Below, piece after piece: positions 1 through 6,066 of a DNA stretch of 9,896 nucleotides. Made by a program: the position numbers and the translations under genes. The DNA lies in the NCBI GenBank assembly GCA_900552085.1, contig URYB01000076.1, positions 1 through 9,896 of the forward strand, given 5' to 3'. How positions within the stretch are numbered: position 1 is the stretch's first letter; each line of letters opens with the position of its first letter. This DNA comes from an uncultured Lachnobacterium sp. (GTDB taxonomy: Bacteria > Bacillota > Clostridia > Lachnospirales > Lachnospiraceae). A model generated the notes under the pieces. That model ran no database searches, was not told the DNA's origin, and was given only the letters and a program-made list of their open reading frames with translations.

Positions 1-1
1 G

Positions 2-286
2 GCAGACATTTATAAGACAAAGGTCGGTCCACTGGCAAAAGTAATGCGCAGGGAATTAAAAAAGCGTGGGGTTCGAAAACTGAAGGTCGTATATTCCGAA
101 GAAGTCCCGACACGTCCGATTGAAGATATGTCGATCAGCTGCAGGACACATTGTATCTGCCCGCCGGGGGCAGCACATAAATGCACGGAGCGCAGGGATA
201 TTCCGGGCAGCGTAGCATTTGTGCCATCCGTAGCAGGACTGATCATTGCAGGAGAGGTTGTAAAAGATTTATGTAAGAAATCATAG
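2..286 (+). CDS. tcdA: tRNA threonylcarbamoyladenosine dehydratase, C-terminal part (partial at window edge)
   Basis: The reading frame is open from base 2 and ends at TAG 284-286, giving the last 94 residues of a protein whose start lies outside the window. The segment contains DIYKTKVGPLAKVMRRELKK, a Cys-rich stretch (SCRTHCICPPGAAHKC) and a C-terminal IPGSVAFVPSVAGLIIAGEVV. These match the end of the ThiF/MoeB-like E1 superfamily member TcdA (YgdL/CsdL). By family knowledge TcdA uses ATP to dehydrate t6A37 to cyclic ct6A37 in ANN-decoding tRNAs, and in enterobacteria it works with the CsdA/CsdE sulfur-transfer proteins. The adenylation domain is not visible here. The last 6 bases overlap the end of the convergent MATE gene, and no terminator hairpin was seen at the junction. 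Other E1-like proteins are less likely because the C-terminal signature is specific to this family. Confidence 0.88.
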   Translation, partial: ADIYKTKVGPLAKVMRRELKKRGVRKLKVVYSEEVPTRPIEDMSISCRTHCICPPGAAHKCTERRDIPGSVAFVPSVAGLIIAGEVVKDLCKKS

Positions 287-1651
287 AAATCCTTTGGATT
301 TCCATTTTCCGCTTTTCCAGCGGAGGTACATACAGACGGCACGGACACATTCATCACTTGCCATACCGATATAGGCTCCGACCACCAGCAGACCGAGATG
401 AATACCAAAGAAATACGTGCCACCTACCATGCAAAGATACATAAAGGCTGCACCGATGATTGTAGGGAAGATTGCATCTCCGCTCGTTTTTAGAGCCTGA
501 CCGTAAACGAGATTTGTAACACGCCCGATTTCGAGTGCAATATCGATGGCGAGCAGTTTACCAACCAGTGCGATCATTGTAGGGTCGTCGGTAAAAATAT
601 GCATAAGTGTTCCACTTGTCAAGGCAAAAATCGTTTCAAGAATAGTTGCTGTTATCACTCCGATGATAGCAGCTTTTTTTGTGCCTTTGTCACAAGCTTC
701 ATATTCTTTGGCACCGATCCGCCAGCCGGTCATGATGGCGTTTGCCTGCGCCAGTGCGGCACCTACGCAGTAGGAGAAATTCGTAATCTGTGCAGCGTAG
801 GAGCGGGCGGTGACATTGACACCGTCAGCGTCCATCTGATTGAGAAAACGAATGGTCAGTGTCATAGCGATATTGTACAATGCAGTCTCACATGCGGAAG
901 GAAGTCCGACACGGACAATCTGACGCAGAACAAGACTGTTTTTCTGGCGCTCCGGACTTTGTTTTGCATGCACCAGGAAATGGGAAAGGCATATGACGAT
1001 CACAAGATTCATAATGCGTGAAATTACCGTGGCAGCAGCAACTCCGGCAACGCCCCAGTCCATGATAAAAAGAAAGACTGCATTGAGAATAAAGTTCAAT
1101 ATATTGGCACACAGTGTTGCAATCAGAGGTTCTTTGGAATGTCCAAATGCACGCAGATAACTTGAAAAAATAGGAATCAGTGCATTGAGGATACAGGAAC
1201 CCCCTACAATTTTTAGATATGTTCCGGCATAATCCATCAGTTTTGGAGCGACCCCTACAAGCGTCAGCACAGAGCCGGAATAGAAAAGCAGTAATCCGGA
1301 TAAGACAACTCCGAGGATTGCATTAAAAAGCAGACCGAGCTGTCTTGCCTGATAAGCGATACCGGGCTGGTTGGCACCGATGTACTGCGTCATGACTGCA
1401 ATCATGCCCGAGGAAACAATGTTGAACATGATAATAAAAATGCTGATATAGGTATTTGCGGTACCTACCGCGCCGACGGCACTATCACCGACCGAGGACA
1501 GCATGAGTGTGTCGATCATACCGGCGAGCATGTAGCACAGGGTTTCTAATGCGATCGGGACAAAAAGTTGTGTGAGGTTTTTACGTGGATTGTCCATAAG
1601 TATATTCTTCCTTCTTATAATTGATTTTGAATAGTTTTTCTTTTCTTCCAT
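281..1651 (-). CDS. MATE family multidrug/cation antiporter
   Basis: A 456-residue, very hydrophobic protein with about twelve predicted membrane segments in two halves, the usual layout and length for MATE (NorM/DinF-like) efflux proteins. It has typical MATE phrases: an N-terminal PIALETLCYMLAGMIDTLML segment near residues 32-51, a MTQYIGANQ motif near residue 87 and GLPSACETALYNIAM at the start of the second half. Members export cationic drugs or metabolites in exchange for Na+ or H+; the substrate cannot be read from the sequence. Two starts are possible. ATG at 1651 has GGGGG (1656-1660) only 4 bases away. ATG at 1597 (residue 19, MDNPRKNL) has a GAAGGAAG box (1607-1614) at 9 bases and would remove a charged leader. 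The longer form is given. The gene diverges from an AraC-type regulator, which is its likely controller. Confidence 0.9.
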   Translation of the reverse strand: MEEKKNYSKSIIRRKNILMDNPRKNLTQLFVPIALETLCYMLAGMIDTLMLSSVGDSAVGAVGTANTYISIFIIMFNIVSSGMIAVMTQYIGANQPGIAYQARQLGLLFNAILGVVLSGLLLFYSGSVLTLVGVAPKLMDYAGTYLKIVGGSCILNALIPIFSSYLRAFGHSKEPLIATLCANILNFILNAVFLFIMDWGVAGVAAATVISRIMNLVIVICLSHFLVHAKQSPERQKNSLVLRQIVRVGLPSACETALYNIAMTLTIRFLNQMDADGVNVTARSYAAQITNFSYCVGAALAQANAIMTGWRIGAKEYEACDKGTKKAAIIGVITATILETIFALTSGTLMHIFTDDPTMIALVGKLLAIDIALEIGRVTNLVYGQALKTSGDAIFPTIIGAAFMYLCMVGGTYFFGIHLGLLVVGAYIGMASDECVRAVCMYLRWKSGKWKSKGFL

Positions 1652-1680
1652 ATTACCCCCTTTATAAAGGAAAATCTTGC

Positions 1681-1689
1681 GTTATATCA
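1681..1689 (-). promoter_or_regulatory. Putative extended -10 promoter element for the MATE gene
   Basis: Read on the minus strand this is TGATATAAC: a TGn extension followed by TATAAC (5 of 6 to consensus). A weak -35 candidate, TGGAAA, lies 19 bases upstream. Transcription would begin near 1674, leaving a leader of about 20-25 bases that carries the GGGGG ribosome binding site. The -35 is poor, so the call rests mainly on the extended -10. Confidence 0.4.
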
Positions 1690-1705
1690 TCTGAAAATTG
1701 CACTA

Positions 1706-1734
1706 TTTCCATATTACTGATATTATGATATAAT
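1706..1734 (+). promoter_or_regulatory. Putative sigma-A promoter with extended -10 for the AraC-family regulator
   Basis: TTTCCA (1706-1711, 4 of 6 to TTGACA) is separated by 17 bases from a perfect TATAAT (1729-1734). The -10 is preceded by TGA (1726-1728), giving an extended TGn -10. The start would be near 1741, with a leader of about 76 bases before the ATG at 1817. An overlapping alternative, TTGCAC (1698) with TATTAT (1721) and 17-base spacing, is weaker. Confidence 0.6.
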
Positions 1735-1745
1735 TATAAGGGGAA

Positions 1746-1768
1746 AAGGTATCGTCGATGTATACCTT
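1746..1768 (+). promoter_or_regulatory. Inverted repeat (AAGGTAT/ATACCTT) in the leader of the AraC-family gene
   Basis: AAGGTAT (1746-1752) and ATACCTT (1762-1768) form a perfect 7-bp inverted repeat with a 9-base loop, starting about five bases after the predicted transcription start. No T-run follows, so it is not an intrinsic terminator. It could be an operator just downstream of the start or a 5' RNA hairpin. The sequence cannot tell these apart. Confidence 0.45.
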
Positions 1769-1816
1769 AATGACCAAATAAATATAGAGACAGGCAAGTT
1801 CGTTCGAGGAGAAACT

Positions 1817-2698
1817 ATGATTCCAGAATTAAAAGAAGATGTGACACACGGAACAAAACAATATCCTTATGATCAGTATTATTTGCGGGATATTCCCCAC
1901 GCTTTTCAGATCCCGGTACACTGGCACGAAGAGATGGAAATTATTTATATAAAAGAAGGTACACTTCATGTGCGCATTGAAGGCAGGGATTACGAGGGAA
2001 AGAAGAATGATATGTTTTTTGTAAATCCCAGAGAACTGCATCTGATGGGAAGCCAGGATACCGGAGTGCGGTATTACACATTGCTGTTTCCACTGTTGTT
2101 TCTTTCCTTTCAGACAATGGATGATCTGGAGCGCAATCTGTTTTTGCCACTGCGCCAGGGGCAGCTGCTTTTTCCGGCAAAGGGAAGTGACTGTAAATGT
2201 GAGCAAGAGATAAGAAGGTTGTTGGATGAAGTCATCGCGGTCAACGATAAAAGTAAAAAGCGCAGCCAGACAGAGGAAATGCAAAGACAGATACAGACAC
2301 GCATACGGCTTCTTGAGATGGTGCAGTACATTGCAGAGGAAGATGGATTTCTTCTGCCGGAGCAGGGAAGTAACACCAACATGCAGCGGGAGATGTTAGA
2401 TTATATCCAGAATCATTACACGGAGAAATTGACGCTTGAGGATCTGGCAGAGGAATTTCATTTGTCACCCAAGTATATTTCGCGCTATTTTAAACAGCAT
2501 TTTTCGCTGGCTTTTTCCAGTTATGTCATGCATTTGCGGTTGAGCTGCGCAAAAAATCTGCTGGAGACCACAGAAAATTCAGTGACAGAGATTGCACTTT
2601 TATCTGGTTTCCCGAACGTCAGTCATTTTATCCGCAGTTTCCGTCAGGCATATGAGATTTCGCCATTGCAGTATCGGAAGAAAAAAGTGGATGTATGA
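1817..2698 (+). CDS. AraC/XylS-family transcriptional regulator with N-terminal cupin domain
   Basis: A 293-residue protein of the usual AraC-family length. Residues about 28-95 form an AraC-type cupin sensor (IPVHWHEEMEIIYIKEG with H35 and H37, followed by the DMFFVNPRELH strand typical of ligand-binding cupins). Residues about 190-290 hold the two helix-turn-helix units: LTLEDLAEEFHLSPKYISRY, then SVTEIALLSGFPNVSHFIRS and the family signature end ISPLQYR. It is expected to bind a small effector, often a sugar, and activate transcription. The ATG is set by GAGGAG (1806-1811) at 5 bases. It diverges from the MATE gene, so control of that transporter and of itself is the natural inference; the ligand is unknown. 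The next gene has its own promoter. Confidence 0.92.
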   Translation: MIPELKEDVTHGTKQYPYDQYYLRDIPHAFQIPVHWHEEMEIIYIKEGTLHVRIEGRDYEGKKNDMFFVNPRELHLMGSQDTGVRYYTLLFPLLFLSFQTMDDLERNLFLPLRQGQLLFPAKGSDCKCEQEIRRLLDEVIAVNDKSKKRSQTEEMQRQIQTRIRLLEMVQYIAEEDGFLLPEQGSNTNMQREMLDYIQNHYTEKLTLEDLAEEFHLSPKYISRYFKQHFSLAFSSYVMHLRLSCAKNLLETTENSVTEIALLSGFPNVSHFIRSFRQAYEISPLQYRKKKVDV

Positions 2699-2712
2699 GA
2701 AATTATACCGTA

Positions 2713-2732
2713 AGACACTAGTCCTAAGGTCT
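2713..2732 (+). promoter_or_regulatory. Interrupted 20-bp dyad, candidate operator upstream of the AAA+ gene
   Basis: The sequence AGACacTAGtcCTAagGTCT has twofold symmetry at 14 of 20 positions: AGAC pairs with GTCT and TAG pairs with CTA around a TC centre. It covers the predicted -35 of the promoter at 2719-2747. No T-run follows, so it is a poor terminator for the AraC-family gene. A repressor or activator site is plausible; the protein is unknown. Confidence 0.35.
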
Positions 2733-2747
2733 GAGATTTGGTATAAT
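2719..2747 (+). promoter_or_regulatory. Putative extended -10 promoter for the AAA+ ATPase gene
   Basis: A perfect TATAAT (2742-2747) is preceded by TGG (2739-2741), an extended TGn -10. The hexamer 17 bases upstream is TAGTCC (2719-2724), only 3 of 6 to the -35 consensus. This weak -35 is compatible with an activator-dependent or extended -10-driven promoter. The start would be near 2754, and AAGGAG at 2776-2781 follows in the leader. Confidence 0.55.
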
Positions 2748-2791
2748 AAATCCGATAAACAGATTTCAATCCACAAAGGAGTAAAAATAAA

Positions 2792-4276
2792 ATGCCAGTA
2801 TTTGATTTCAGCAATACACCAGACGAAAAGAAAGATGCCGTATGCACCTACGAGACATTCCATTCCAATGAATCCGTGCCGAGTGCGGAGCATCCAATCA
2901 TGGTTTTGGACAATACAAAGAAACAGTGGAAGCACCATTCGAGTGGTGTATTTACCAATCCAATCAAGCGCACTTCATTTGCGTTTGAAGAAGAGGAGGG
3001 AACCATCAGTGCGGATATTATCCGTATCGATGCGCGTTTTACCAGTCTGCTGCGCTGGCTTGGCGAAAACCATATCAATGTACGCCTGTCCGGCGAAAAT
3101 AACGAAGAAGGATATGCCGTATATAAGATTCGCGAGATCGCGTTTGGTGGTGGAACCAAATTGTCGGCAGAGGACGGTTTCCTGCAGTTTATGATCGAGC
3201 GTCTTCTTGCAAGCAGTGCGCCGACAGAGGAAATCGATGAGGATGAGCAGGAAGAGGAAGGCGATGATATGAAGCTTACCAGCTTACAGAGTATCACGGA
3301 CTTCATGACCTGTGCGGGAAGAACACTTCCGGATAATATTCGTCTCTGGGCGAGAAGAAATCTGGCAGTGGCACGTTCGAACGAGGTATCACCGGAGGAG
3401 CGCAGACATGCACAGAGAGCGCTCTCAATCATGATGAATATCCAGTGGAAGAGCAACTATTTTGAAGCAATCGATCCACAGGAGGCACGTCGCATTCTCG
3501 ATGAGGAACTTTATGGAATTGAGCGTGTAAAACAGAGAATTATCGAGACGATCATTCAGATCAATCGTACCCATACATTACCGGCCTATGGACTGCTTCT
3601 TGTCGGACCGGCCGGAACCGGTAAATCACAGATCGCTTATGCAGTTGCCCGTATTTTAAAGCTGCCGTGGACAACGCTCGATATGAGTTCCATCAATGAT
3701 CCGGAGCAGCTGACCGGAAGCTCCCGTGTATATGCCAATGCAAAACCGGGTATCATTATGGATGCATTTTCGATGGCGGGCGAATCCAGCCTTGTTTTTA
3801 TTATCAACGAGCTGGACAAGGCAGCATCCGGAAAAGGAAATGGAAATCCGGCAGATGTATTGCTGACACTTTTGGACAATCTTGGATTTACAGATAACTA
3901 TATGGAATGTATGATTCCTACCGTGGGCGTATATCCGATCGCTACAGCCAACGACAAGGAGAATATCAGCGCACCGTTGATGTCACGTTTTGCAGTAATT
4001 GATATTCCGGATTATACTTCTGAAGAAAAGAAAGTGATCTTCTCCAAGTTTGCATTGCCGAAAGTATTAAAGCGCATGAGTCTTCGTGAGGAGGAATGTA
4101 TCATTACTCCGGAGGCACTGGAGGCAGTCATTGAAAAATATAAAAATACATCGGGGATCCGTGATTTGGAGCAGGCGGCAGAGCATATTGCAGCCAACGC
4201 GTTGTATCAGATTGAAGCAGATCATGTAGCCTCTGTTACATTTGATGCCGAGATGGTACGAAACCTGTTAGGATAA
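2792..4276 (+). CDS. Lon-like AAA+ ATPase lacking the protease domain
   Basis: A 494-residue protein. The N-terminal 140 residues are not recognised. An acidic linker follows (about 145-159, EEIDEDEQEEEGDD). From about residue 205 it resembles the Lon segment just before and through the AAA+ module (ARRILDEELYGIERVKQRI). It has Walker A GPAGTGKS (272-279), Walker B VFIINE (335-340), sensor 1 near ATAND (384-388), an arginine-finger region PLMSRF (395-400, R399) and sensor 2 SGIRDLEQ (454-461, R457). The chain ends after the small AAA+ lid, where Lon would continue into its Ser-Lys protease domain, so it cannot be a Lon-type protease. Walker B has Asn339 instead of the usual Asp, while the catalytic Glu340 is kept. 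A remodelling or chaperone role is inferred; the substrate is unknown. The start is set by AAGGAG at 2776. The gene is bracketed by its own promoter and terminator. Confidence 0.8.
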   Translation: MPVFDFSNTPDEKKDAVCTYETFHSNESVPSAEHPIMVLDNTKKQWKHHSSGVFTNPIKRTSFAFEEEEGTISADIIRIDARFTSLLRWLGENHINVRLSGENNEEGYAVYKIREIAFGGGTKLSAEDGFLQFMIERLLASSAPTEEIDEDEQEEEGDDMKLTSLQSITDFMTCAGRTLPDNIRLWARRNLAVARSNEVSPEERRHAQRALSIMMNIQWKSNYFEAIDPQEARRILDEELYGIERVKQRIIETIIQINRTHTLPAYGLLLVGPAGTGKSQIAYAVARILKLPWTTLDMSSINDPEQLTGSSRVYANAKPGIIMDAFSMAGESSLVFIINELDKAASGKGNGNPADVLLTLLDNLGFTDNYMECMIPTVGVYPIATANDKENISAPLMSRFAVIDIPDYTSEEKKVIFSKFALPKVLKRMSLREEECIITPEALEAVIEKYKNTSGIRDLEQAAEHIAANALYQIEADHVASVTFDAEMVRNLLG

Positions 4277-4281
4277 AGAAC

Positions 4282-4323
4282 AAAAGCCTGTCGCGAAGGA
4301 GATCGCAGATGGGCTTTTCTTTT
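4282..4323 (+). terminator. Strong intrinsic terminator after the AAA+ gene
   Basis: AAAAGCC (4282-4288) pairs with GGCTTTT (4312-4318). Inside, TG/TG wobbles, TC/GA and GCGA/TCGC extend the stem to about 15 pairs with one bulged A (4307) and a 6-base loop AGGAGA. TTTTCTTTT (4315-4323) follows directly. The T-run abuts the yqeC ribosome binding site, so the element could also act as an attenuator for the downstream operon. Confidence 0.8.
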
Positions 4324-4333
4324 GGAGAGGAAG

Positions 4334-5101
4334 ATGAAACCACAGATTTTCACCTTGCATAATCAGATATTAGAAGCCGCTTTGCCGGAAGCGGCATTTC
4401 CGTTTCTTGTGGACGGAAAAAAGCATACGATTGCGCTTGTCGGTGGTGGCGGAAAGACAACGCTTATGTATTTCTTTGGAGATACTTATGAAAAACAGAA
4501 TGTTCCAACGCTGATTACGACGACCACGCATATACGGATGCCGGAAGATGGAAGTTATGTGACAACGATGGCAGCGGCATGCAGGCGGTGGGATGCACAA
4601 CTCTATGCGGTAGTCGGAATGCCGGGTCTGGCAGGAAAACTGAATGCGTTGCCAGAAACAGAATTGCATGCGTATCAAAAGCGTGCAAAACAGATACTGG
4701 TAGAAGCAGATGGTGCCAAAATGCGTCCCTGTAAAGTACCAGCAGAGTACGAACCGGTCATTCCAAAGGAATGCGACATTGTGATCGCTGTCGCAGGGCT
4801 GGATGTCCTTGGAGAGACGATAGAAGCCGGATGCTTTCGCAGCAGGCAGGTCGTCGCTTTTTTGCAGAAACCGTTACTACATCGCATCGAGGAAGCGGAT
4901 CTTGCGAAGATTCTTTTATCGGAACGGGGCGCAAGAAAATCTGTGGGAAAACGGGAATATTATGTGGTGCTGAACAAATGTGATACGCAGGAGCGAATGC
5001 ACAGTGCACAAAAAATTGCAGTCGCTTTGCAGCAGGCAGGCGTGCAGCATATAGCAGTTACAAAATTAAAAGACACAGATAACGAGGAAAACAATGGGTG
5101 A
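4334..5101 (+). CDS. yqeC: Selenium-dependent molybdenum hydroxylase accessory protein YqeC
   Basis: A 255-residue P-loop protein. VGGGGKTT (36-43) is the phosphate-binding loop. ITTTTHI (61-67), VEADGAKMRPCKVP (123-136) and NKCD (214-217) match the YqeC family, which is found almost only in genomes that also carry yqeB and selD. Its reaction is not established; a nucleotide-dependent step in placing selenium on the molybdenum cofactor is inferred from that co-occurrence. The ATG at 4334 is chosen because GGAG (4324-4327) stands 6 bases upstream. The in-frame TTG at 4322 would use that same box as coding sequence and lies in the terminator T-run. The end overlaps moaC by 8 bases, suggesting coupled translation. 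Codons 15-21 contain a GC-rich hairpin (4376-4395). Confidence 0.88.
   Translation: MKPQIFTLHNQILEAALPEAAFPFLVDGKKHTIALVGGGGKTTLMYFFGDTYEKQNVPTLITTTTHIRMPEDGSYVTTMAAACRRWDAQLYAVVGMPGLAGKLNALPETELHAYQKRAKQILVEADGAKMRPCKVPAEYEPVIPKECDIVIAVAGLDVLGETIEAGCFRSRQVVAFLQKPLLHRIEEADLAKILLSERGARKSVGKREYYVVLNKCDTQERMHSAQKIAVALQQAGVQHIAVTKLKDTDNEENNG
4376..4395 (+). promoter_or_regulatory. GC-rich hairpin in the 5' coding region of yqeC
   Basis: GCCGCTT (4376-4382) and AAGCGGC (4389-4395) form a perfect 7-bp stem with a 6-base loop TGCCGG, followed by the T-rich ATTTCCGTTTCTTG. It lies 42 bases after the start of the first gene of the operon and about 50 bases after the terminator. It may affect early transcription or translation, or it may be chance from Ala/Glu codons. 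Confidence 0.35.
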
Positions 5102-5576
5102 TTTTACACATTTTGATGAACAGGGAAATGCCGTGATGGTGGACGTACACGCGAAGGATGATACGTATCGCGTGGCAGTTGCCACCGGAAAAATAAAAGT
5201 CAGTCAGGAAGTGTATGAGGCAATCACGAACCATACGGCAAAAAAGGGAGATGTCCTTGGTGTGGCGCGGATTGCCGGAATTATGGCGGCAAAAAAGAAT
5301 GCCGAACTGATTCCGCTCTGTCATATTATTCCGTTGACCAATTGCGAGATCACATATGAAATGTCAAAAGAAGAATCTGCAGTGATCGCTTTTTGCAAGA
5401 CATCCTGCGTGGGAAAGACCGGCGTGGAAATGGAGGCACTCACGGGGGTAAGTGTTGCGCTTCTTACCATTTACGACATGTGCAAGGCGATGGACCGGGG
5501 AATGGAAATCAGTGATATTCACCTGGTAGAGAAATCCGGTGGAAAAAGCGGACATTATATCAGACAGGAGAAATAA
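5094..5576 (+). CDS. moaC: Cyclic pyranopterin monophosphate synthase MoaC
   Basis: A 160-residue protein, the standard MoaC length. MoaC converts the cyclic intermediate made by MoaA from GTP (3',8-cH2GTP) into cPMP, the first stable molybdopterin precursor, in the cytoplasm as a hexamer. Visible signatures are PLCHIIPL (74-81), GKTGVEMEALTGVSVALLTI (107-126), YDMCKA (127-132) and VEKSGGKSG (145-153). The residues known to be catalytic in E. coli fall at the same numbers: H77, D128 and K131. The start is preceded by GAGG (5084-5087) at 6 bases and lies 8 bases inside yqeC. Its place in the operon ties cofactor supply to selenium insertion. moaA is not in the window. Confidence 0.96.
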   Translation: MGDFTHFDEQGNAVMVDVHAKDDTYRVAVATGKIKVSQEVYEAITNHTAKKGDVLGVARIAGIMAAKKNAELIPLCHIIPLTNCEITYEMSKEESAVIAFCKTSCVGKTGVEMEALTGVSVALLTIYDMCKAMDRGMEISDIHLVEKSGGKSGHYIRQEK

Positions 5577-5577
5577 G

Positions 5578-6066
5578 ATGTTTACAGTTGGAATTGTGAC
5601 ACTCAGTGATAAGGGAGCCGCAGGCAATCGCGAAGATTTAAGCGGGGTCAAAATAAAAGAGATGTTGCCGGATGATTTGTATCAGGTGTTGTCTTACCGG
5701 ATTTTGCCGGATGAACAGAAGGAGATTGAACAGGAGCTGGTCCGACTTTCGGATGAGCTGCATTGTGATCTGGTTCTTACCACGGGAGGCACCGGATTTT
5801 CCACACGCGATGTAACGCCGGAAGCGACGATGCAGGTTGCAGAGAGAAATGCGCCGGGCATCGCAGAGGCAATCCGTGCATACAGCATGACGATTACCAG
5901 ACGGGCGATGCTCAGCCGTGGTGTCAGTGTGATACGGGGAAAGACACTGATCATAAATCTGCCGGGAAGTCCAAAAGCGGTTGAGGAAAGTCTTGGCTAT
6001 ATTTTGGACACACTCACGCATGGACTGAATATTCTTCTGGGACGAGAGGGGGAGTGTGCCAGATGA
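5578..6066 (+). CDS. Molybdopterin adenylyltransferase, MogA/MoaB family
   Basis: A 162-residue single-domain protein of the MoCF_biosynth fold. Motifs are VTLSDKGAAG (7-16), LTTGGTGFSTRDVTPE (67-82), which supplies the molybdopterin-binding TGGTG loop and acidic residues, and NLPGSPKAV (127-135). Proteins of this type adenylate molybdopterin before MoeA inserts molybdenum. MogA and MoaB are hard to separate by sequence alone, so no symbol is given. The ATG at 5578 is chosen because AGGAG (5566-5570) lies 7 bases upstream and the gene then begins 1 base after the moaC stop. An in-frame ATG at 5539 lies inside moaC and would add 13 residues with no family support. The TGA stop overlaps the selD ATG in an ATGA. 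Confidence 0.93.
   Translation: MFTVGIVTLSDKGAAGNREDLSGVKIKEMLPDDLYQVLSYRILPDEQKEIEQELVRLSDELHCDLVLTTGGTGFSTRDVTPEATMQVAERNAPGIAEAIRAYSMTITRRAMLSRGVSVIRGKTLIINLPGSPKAVEESLGYILDTLTHGLNILLGREGECAR

Noticed and set aside
599..1021. 140-codon plus-strand open frame inside the MATE gene
   Set aside because: It lies antisense to a clear MATE protein, has no recognisable domain and no ribosome binding site, and reads as a low-complexity Ser/Cys-rich shadow.
2592..3194. 200-codon open frame across the AraC-family end and the AAA+ start
   Set aside because: It crosses a promoter and intergenic region and overlaps two well-supported genes in another frame, with no family resemblance.
4322..4333. TTG start giving yqeC four extra residues (MERK)
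   Set aside because: The TTG is inside the terminator T-run and would turn the GGAG ribosome binding site into coding sequence; ATG 4334 has a well-spaced site.
4376..4395. SECIS element for selenocysteine insertion in yqeC
   Set aside because: No in-frame UGA precedes the stem, and all genes in the operon read through without internal UGA codons.
5539..5577. Upstream ATG for the MogA/MoaB gene
   Set aside because: It lies inside moaC, adds 13 residues not seen in the family, and the ATG at 5578 has its own AGGAG.
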